In this document: one piece after another, positions 59,917-64,000 of the stretch
Layout: every line of letters begins with the position of its first letter
How positions within the stretch are numbered: the first letter of the stretch is position 1
Origin: Verrucomicrobiota bacterium
Lineage (GTDB): Bacteria; Verrucomicrobiota; Verrucomicrobiia; Opitutales; Seribacteraceae
Reading direction: 5' to 3'
Length of the DNA stretch: 64,000 bases
Assembly (NCBI GenBank): GCA_028343845.1
Contig: JAOLZO010000006.1
Span: 31,208 to 95,207, forward strand
Notes under the pieces: generated by a model
Told to the model about the DNA's origin: nothing
The model's input: the letters and a program-made list of their open reading frames with translations, nothing else
Database searches by the model: none
Made by a program: the position numbers and the translations under genes

Positions 59917-61023
59917 TTACCGTTGATAAACCGGAATATACCGGTTCGGAGTACCGAGGATAATAATGGCCATGGGCGTTTTATGAGGGTAATCCTTCTC
60001 CTTTTCCTGCCACGACCCGTTGGGTTGCTGCAGGGAGATAAGAGAGTCTCGAATCTTGGGATACCACTTGGCGTAGCGGTCCTCGCCAGCCTGAACCATC
60101 GCTTGCATCGCATAATAATGGGAATAATAGAAATGCCCGTTGTCTTTGCGCGAGAACATTTTCGGATCGTTCTCCAAGGTATTGAGGGCGGCCGAAACCC
60201 ATTCGGTTTCCCGGTGGCCTGCGAGCTGAGCGGCATAGACACCCCCGGAAGTGCAGGCAATGGTATAGCCCTTCCCTTGATAGCCAAACCCCCCTCTGCG
60301 CTCGTCAAAGGCTTGATCGCGGAGGTAGTTGGTGACTCGTTCGATTGTTTCGGCCGGAACCAGTACGCCTGCTTCGCGGGCCGATGCGAGGGAAACGAAG
60401 ACCATCGCGGTGACGGAGGTGTCCTGTCCGGCATCCGGACGAGGGGCATATCGCCAACCACCGAGCGGGTTCTGCGAGCGCAAGATAATTTCGACGACCC
60501 GTTCGAGGGCTACCTGGATCTCCTTGTTGTCCTTCGGATCACTGGTCATGCCCCAAAGCTCGGACATTGCGATGGTGAAGAGCCCGATTTCATACATTTT
60601 CACGCCCATGGCTCCGGTAGGGGACTCCTCCGCTCTTTTGAGGAGGTAGTTCTTCGCCCGCTCAAGAGCCTTGCCGTACTGACCAAAACCAGGAAAGTGC
60701 CCCTCGACCATGAATGCCATCAATCCGAGACTGGTCCCACCGATCGCATAGCCTGACCCCTCGCCCTTTTCCAAATCCTTCGAAGACCACGAACCGTCCT
60801 TGTTCTGATTGGAGATTAGAAATTTCAGGCCACGTTCGATGGCCTTTTCGGCCTCTTCGGTCAATTCGGGAGCCTCGGCTTCCGTGGTGGAGGGGCCTTC
60901 CGGAGTAACGGCTTCATCGGCAGGCTTTTCCTGCCCGGCAACCGGTGTCGCAAGTAAACCGAACAGGAACAAGCTCGAAAACATGGTGAGATAACGCAAT
61001 TTGCTATTGTTGGCATCATTCAT
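59917..61023 (-). CDS. Secreted prenyltransferase/squalene-oxidase repeat protein
   Basis: The 368-residue product has a signal peptide (YLTMFSSLFLFGLLATPVAG) and an alpha/alpha barrel of repeats with the Q-x-x-D-G-S-W type motif: SNQNKDGSWSSKDLEK, RSQNPLGGWRYAPRPDAGQD, GGFGYQGKGYTIACTSGGVY and LQQPNGSWQEK. The catalytic DXDD of true terpene cyclases is not visible, so the protein is probably a structural or binding member, a type common in Planctomycetes and Verrucomicrobia. Its start codon overlaps the stop of the upstream giant gene (ATGA). Confidence 0.82.
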   Translation of the reverse strand: MNDANNSKLRYLTMFSSLFLFGLLATPVAGQEKPADEAVTPEGPSTTEAEAPELTEEAEKAIERGLKFLISNQNKDGSWSSKDLEKGEGSGYAIGGTSLGLMAFMVEGHFPGFGQYGKALERAKNYLLKRAEESPTGAMGVKMYEIGLFTIAMSELWGMTSDPKDNKEIQVALERVVEIILRSQNPLGGWRYAPRPDAGQDTSVTAMVFVSLASAREAGVLVPAETIERVTNYLRDQAFDERRGGFGYQGKGYTIACTSGGVYAAQLAGHRETEWVSAALNTLENDPKMFSRKDNGHFYYSHYYAMQAMVQAGEDRYAKWYPKIRDSLISLQQPNGSWQEKEKDYPHKTPMAIIILGTPNRYIPVYQR

Positions 61024-64000
61024 TTTGCAACCCTCTCATAATAGTTTTTCAAAAGCCTCCGGTACTCCAGCGGCAGCTCGCGGGCGAAATTCTGATTCAG
61101 GGCGGCCCGGTTGCGCTCGCCCAGTACCTTCCAGTCCGTCCGCTGATCTTTGGGGGTTTCTCCACTCACGAAGTCGGCAATAAACCCGGCGGAAAAATCC
61201 GACTCACTGTCGCTGCCCTCGCCATCGGCTGCCGGATCCGCGTCTTGAGCCACCGCTGGTGGAGCTGCGGTCTCCAGGATTAACGCCTGCTCGATAATGA
61301 AATGCCGCAATGCCTGCATCGCGGCTTTTTGGTGGCGCCTGACCTCATCACGACCGGATGACCCAAGGGCTGTGCTTGCCGCCACAAGCTGGGTGGTCGC
61401 AGTTTCGAGCATGGGGTGCGGATCGCCCACTTTGGAAAGTTCACGGCAACGGTCAGCCAGTTCGGCTTGCTGCCCGGCAAGGGCTTTCATTGTCTCTTTC
61501 TCATTCCTGTTCGCATCACGGAAAAGTTTCTTGTGGGCAGTGGCGACCGCCAATACGTCGACCAATCGCTCGACCCCCTTGGGATCACGGTGCTCCAAGA
61601 TATCGATATCAGGCAATCCGTGGAGCATGGTAATTATGGCAAACAAGGATTCGGCATTCTCCATAAGCTTCTCTTGCACTAAATTCATTTTCGCAGCCGC
61701 TGCAGGCGCGTCGATCGAATTGAGATCAGAAAGCGCTTGGCTCATCAACTCGGCGGGTTCCGAATACGTCTTCATCCCGGTCACCGAAACAAGAATTTTT
61801 CCTTCTTTGGATGCCAGCTTGAGCAAGGTGCGCTGTTCTTGATCCAAGGTCTTGTATTTCGCATCATCGGGCGGAGTCACCTCTGCCTGGAGCACCAACT
61901 CTTCTTGCCGGTATTCCAATATTGCCAGATCGGCGATGGAAGCATGGAGGAATTCCACGATCTCCGCAACGTAACCAGCCTGCGATTGAACCGCTTGGAC
62001 CAGTCCATGCACTTTCTCCAGTGATTCCATGGCGACTTCCTGAGCATCGAGCGAATCGAGCTTATCTGCGTCTTTCAGGGCAGCGACTGCATCCTCAAGG
62101 TCGGCGGCGGCAAAAGCCAAGGGAGTGCCCGCATCCAGTCGCAATGCAACGAGATCCAAAAGGGGAGCGACCTCGTCGACGCACTTCCTCAGGTTATCAA
62201 GTTTCGGGAACAGGTCAGAGGCATCGTCTGACTTGAGAGCCTTGGTCGCTCGAATCAGGTCCCGTTGCTCGGCGACGATGTCCCCCACGTAACCGACAGC
62301 AAACCCGACCGATCGTTGAAACATGAACAAGCTCTGAAGGAGGCCCAAACGCTCATTCTGGGCTGCAACAAGTAAAAACGCCTCGGCCAGAACGTCGGCC
62401 GCTTGCTCCTGTTGACCGATCGCCTGATCGGCCTCGTTCGCCTTCAGCGAGACGACCGCGCTACGCATCGCTTTTTGGGCGCGTTCCATCCGGCTGAGCA
62501 AGGGAGGTATGTCTTGATCTTCACTGGACTCGTTTTGTTGAGCGAGGTCTCGGTTGAAGGCGTCCAATTCATCGACTAGCAGAAGCTGTGATTCGACCAA
62601 GGCACTGACGTTGCTCTCTTCAATTGCAGCGATATCGGTTTCTTCCAGGAGCGCGACTACCTTCGCTTCGTATTCCTCGATGAAGGCAAGTCGTTCGCCT
62701 GTCACCGCGACCAGAGTGCTCAGGCCAAGAGTTTGAAGCCCCAGTTCAACCGACCAGTCGTCCACGAGCTGCGACAAGCGCGTCAGCGCCTGCTCTGCTT
62801 CGCGCTGTTTTGATATGGTTGCGTCTTCTTGATTGGAAGCGAATTGAGCAATTGCATCCTCCATTGCCAGGTCCGCTTTATCCAAAAGGTCACGAATGGG
62901 GGGCACCTGAGGCCAAGTCTCGTCGAAAAGTTTGGTTCGCGGGGCAGGCACGGTCTGAAGGAGCAGGGTCAACAAGCGTTTGCGAAGCTTGGCCTGGGCT
63001 TGCCCGTTCTCAGTTACACTCTCCTCGAATGCTTGCTTCGACAGGGTGCCGCACTCTTCGCGAAGCATTTGCTGGGCTTTGAGGATCGAACGCATCCGTT
63101 CCCGGGTTTTGATCAAAGTCGAGTACGCTCCGCTCAGGCGCACGCTGAATTCCGCATCCAGCAAAGTCGTGACCAGCCCGGACTGCAAAAGCTCAGCCTG
63201 TTTCGGTTTGTTTTGCTTGATCAAGTCGGCTGCTTGCCGCATCCGTCCTTCGGTTTGGGCGCGTTGCAAATCCTTGACGCTCTGGATCAGACGCAGAACG
63301 GCCAAGGGGCGTTTCTCATAGCGCATCCCGCTTTGAAGATCGGTAACCAGACGCTCAGTCCATTGGGCCAATTCACCTTGTTCCTTAGTGATGGAAGCTC
63401 TCTCGTCCGGGGAATTGGATTGCACGGAGCGCCACCGCAAGGACGCCTGCACCTGCGCTAGCATGCGGGCTTCCCGGGCATAGACCTCCTGAGCCGAATC
63501 AATGGACCGGAGCAGAACCAGTCGACCCAGTTCGCGGGCAGCGCCATTGACGGCACGGGCTGCAAATGAAGGATCGGTAGATTCATTCGTATTTCCTGCA
63601 GCGATACCGGATTGACGACGCAGTCGGGATGCAGCGTCAGCCAGTTGTCCATCGGCGATTTCAAGTAGCTTCGAACGGACTTGCTCAAGGGAATCGGCCT
63701 GAGGCGCATCCGACAGGTTGTTTGCCGCCAGGTCATCGAGCAAGTCTTTCAGGTTCTTGGCAATGCTCTTGAGCTGCTCACGCACTAGTTCCTGCCGAAT
63801 CGCTTCGACCTGACAGGACTGCAGGTAGTCGCCGGTATCCGGATCGAGACCGCGCACGCTTTCAAAGGCAGCCCGCTCTTGCCGGTAGGCAGTCTGTACG
63901 CGGGAGAGCAGGCGGTCTTTCTTCTTTTGAATTTGTTCCAGGTAATCCTCCTTGGAGAGAAAGGTAATCCTGCGCGTATCCGACCGGGCGAGGTGCGGGC
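61020..64000 (-). CDS. Giant helical protein, cut by the window end
   Basis: The open frame runs in from beyond the window's right end; there is no stop to position 64000. At least 993 residues are present. A GTG at 63857 was considered as a start, but the frame continues upstream through 63858-64000 with helical sequence (EDYLEQIQKKKDRLLSRV), so the gene is partial. It is almost wholly alpha-helical, rich in Glu, Gln, Ala and Leu, with repeated QQEQAADVLAEAF-like segments; no membrane helix is seen in this part. It couples to the downstream cyclase-like gene by an ATGA. Such proteins occur in Planctomycete/Verrucomicrobial clusters with MoxR, VWA and DUF4159 proteins; no function is known. 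Confidence 0.6.
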   Translation of the reverse strand, partial: PHLARSDTRRITFLSKEDYLEQIQKKKDRLLSRVQTAYRQERAAFESVRGLDPDTGDYLQSCQVEAIRQELVREQLKSIAKNLKDLLDDLAANNLSDAPQADSLEQVRSKLLEIADGQLADAASRLRRQSGIAAGNTNESTDPSFAARAVNGAARELGRLVLLRSIDSAQEVYAREARMLAQVQASLRWRSVQSNSPDERASITKEQGELAQWTERLVTDLQSGMRYEKRPLAVLRLIQSVKDLQRAQTEGRMRQAADLIKQNKPKQAELLQSGLVTTLLDAEFSVRLSGAYSTLIKTRERMRSILKAQQMLREECGTLSKQAFEESVTENGQAQAKLRKRLLTLLLQTVPAPRTKLFDETWPQVPPIRDLLDKADLAMEDAIAQFASNQEDATISKQREAEQALTRLSQLVDDWSVELGLQTLGLSTLVAVTGERLAFIEEYEAKVVALLEETDIAAIEESNVSALVESQLLLVDELDAFNRDLAQQNESSEDQDIPPLLSRMERAQKAMRSAVVSLKANEADQAIGQQEQAADVLAEAFLLVAAQNERLGLLQSLFMFQRSVGFAVGYVGDIVAEQRDLIRATKALKSDDASDLFPKLDNLRKCVDEVAPLLDLVALRLDAGTPLAFAAADLEDAVAALKDADKLDSLDAQEVAMESLEKVHGLVQAVQSQAGYVAEIVEFLHASIADLAILEYRQEELVLQAEVTPPDDAKYKTLDQEQRTLLKLASKEGKILVSVTGMKTYSEPAELMSQALSDLNSIDAPAAAAKMNLVQEKLMENAESLFAIITMLHGLPDIDILEHRDPKGVERLVDVLAVATAHKKLFRDANRNEKETMKALAGQQAELADRCRELSKVGDPHPMLETATTQLVAASTALGSSGRDEVRRHQKAAMQALRHFIIEQALILETAAPPAVAQDADPAADGEGSDSESDFSAGFIADFVSGETPKDQRTDWKVLGERNRAALNQNFARELPLEYRRLLKNYYERVAK

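Overview
The window is dominated by one almost complete, co-oriented flagellar supercluster (about 444-35519). After it come a flagellar glycosylation and sugar-modification region (about 35573-43609), a stretch of housekeeping and accessory genes (43683-54456), and a minus-strand run of large secreted or envelope-associated proteins (54522-64000). FlgA, FlgH and FlgI (P- and L-ring genes) and a TonB-dependent receptor show a cell with an outer membrane. The combination of a GYF-domain membrane protein, an SLA1-homology plus thioredoxin protein, a sialate-esterase-like SGNH hydrolase, a squalene-cyclase-like repeat protein and very large poorly characterised exported proteins suggests a member of the PVC superphylum, most likely a motile Verrucomicrobiota (Opitutia-like). 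This placement is inferred from gene content; no rRNA or marker tree is available here.

Flagellar region. The order is flgB-flgC-fliE-fliF-fliG-fliH-fliI-fliJ-(motE-like)-fliK-flgD-flgE-fliL-fliM-fliN-fliO-fliP-fliQ-fliR-flhB-flhA-flhF-(small membrane protein)-fliA-motA-motB-(89-aa orphan)-flgF-flgG-flgA-flgH-flgI-flgJ-flgN-flgK-flgL-fliW-csrA. Together these encode the rod, MS- and C-rings, export gate and ATPase, hook, stator, P/L rings, junction proteins, a sigma-28-type factor and the FliW/CsrA regulatory pair. No flagellin (fliC), filament cap (fliD), fliS, flgM, flhG or chemotaxis gene is visible.

Two features stand out. First, three clear sigma-54 (-24/-12) promoters lie before flgB, the 89-aa orphan and flgF. 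They are placed so that the predicted transcription start is only 1 to 4 nt before the start codon, which implies leaderless or nearly leaderless mRNAs at the heads of flagellar transcription units. Second, FlgK (1139 aa) and FlgL (1483 aa) are two to five times the usual size. Each carries a large central insertion with repeated aromatic/glycine modules that resemble small carbohydrate-binding modules. A flagellar tip or filament base that binds polysaccharide, or a filament built partly from FlgL, is the best candidate for an undescribed system here.

Glycosylation region. A DUF1015 protein is followed by a translationally coupled trio (GT-B glycosyltransferase, SCP2-like protein, class III aminotransferase), a convergent Maf-type flagellin glycosyltransferase, a frameshifted pseB and an intact pseI-type nonulosonate synthase. 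This indicates nonulosonic-acid decoration of flagellar proteins, although the pseB frame is broken as read.

Accessory regions. A 78-aa stand-alone sigma region 4 protein, DprA, a GntP-family permease with a soluble insertion plus a Tat-exported sugar isomerase-like protein, RarA, a redox protein, a DMT transporter with a TonB-dependent receptor, and MsrA follow. The final minus-strand block encodes, from promoter side to distal side, a giant helical protein cut by the window end, a terpene-cyclase-like repeat protein, an SGNH esterase, a transglutaminase-like protein and an 885-aa protein with two thioredoxin-like segments. No tRNA, rRNA, CRISPR array or insertion sequence was recognised.
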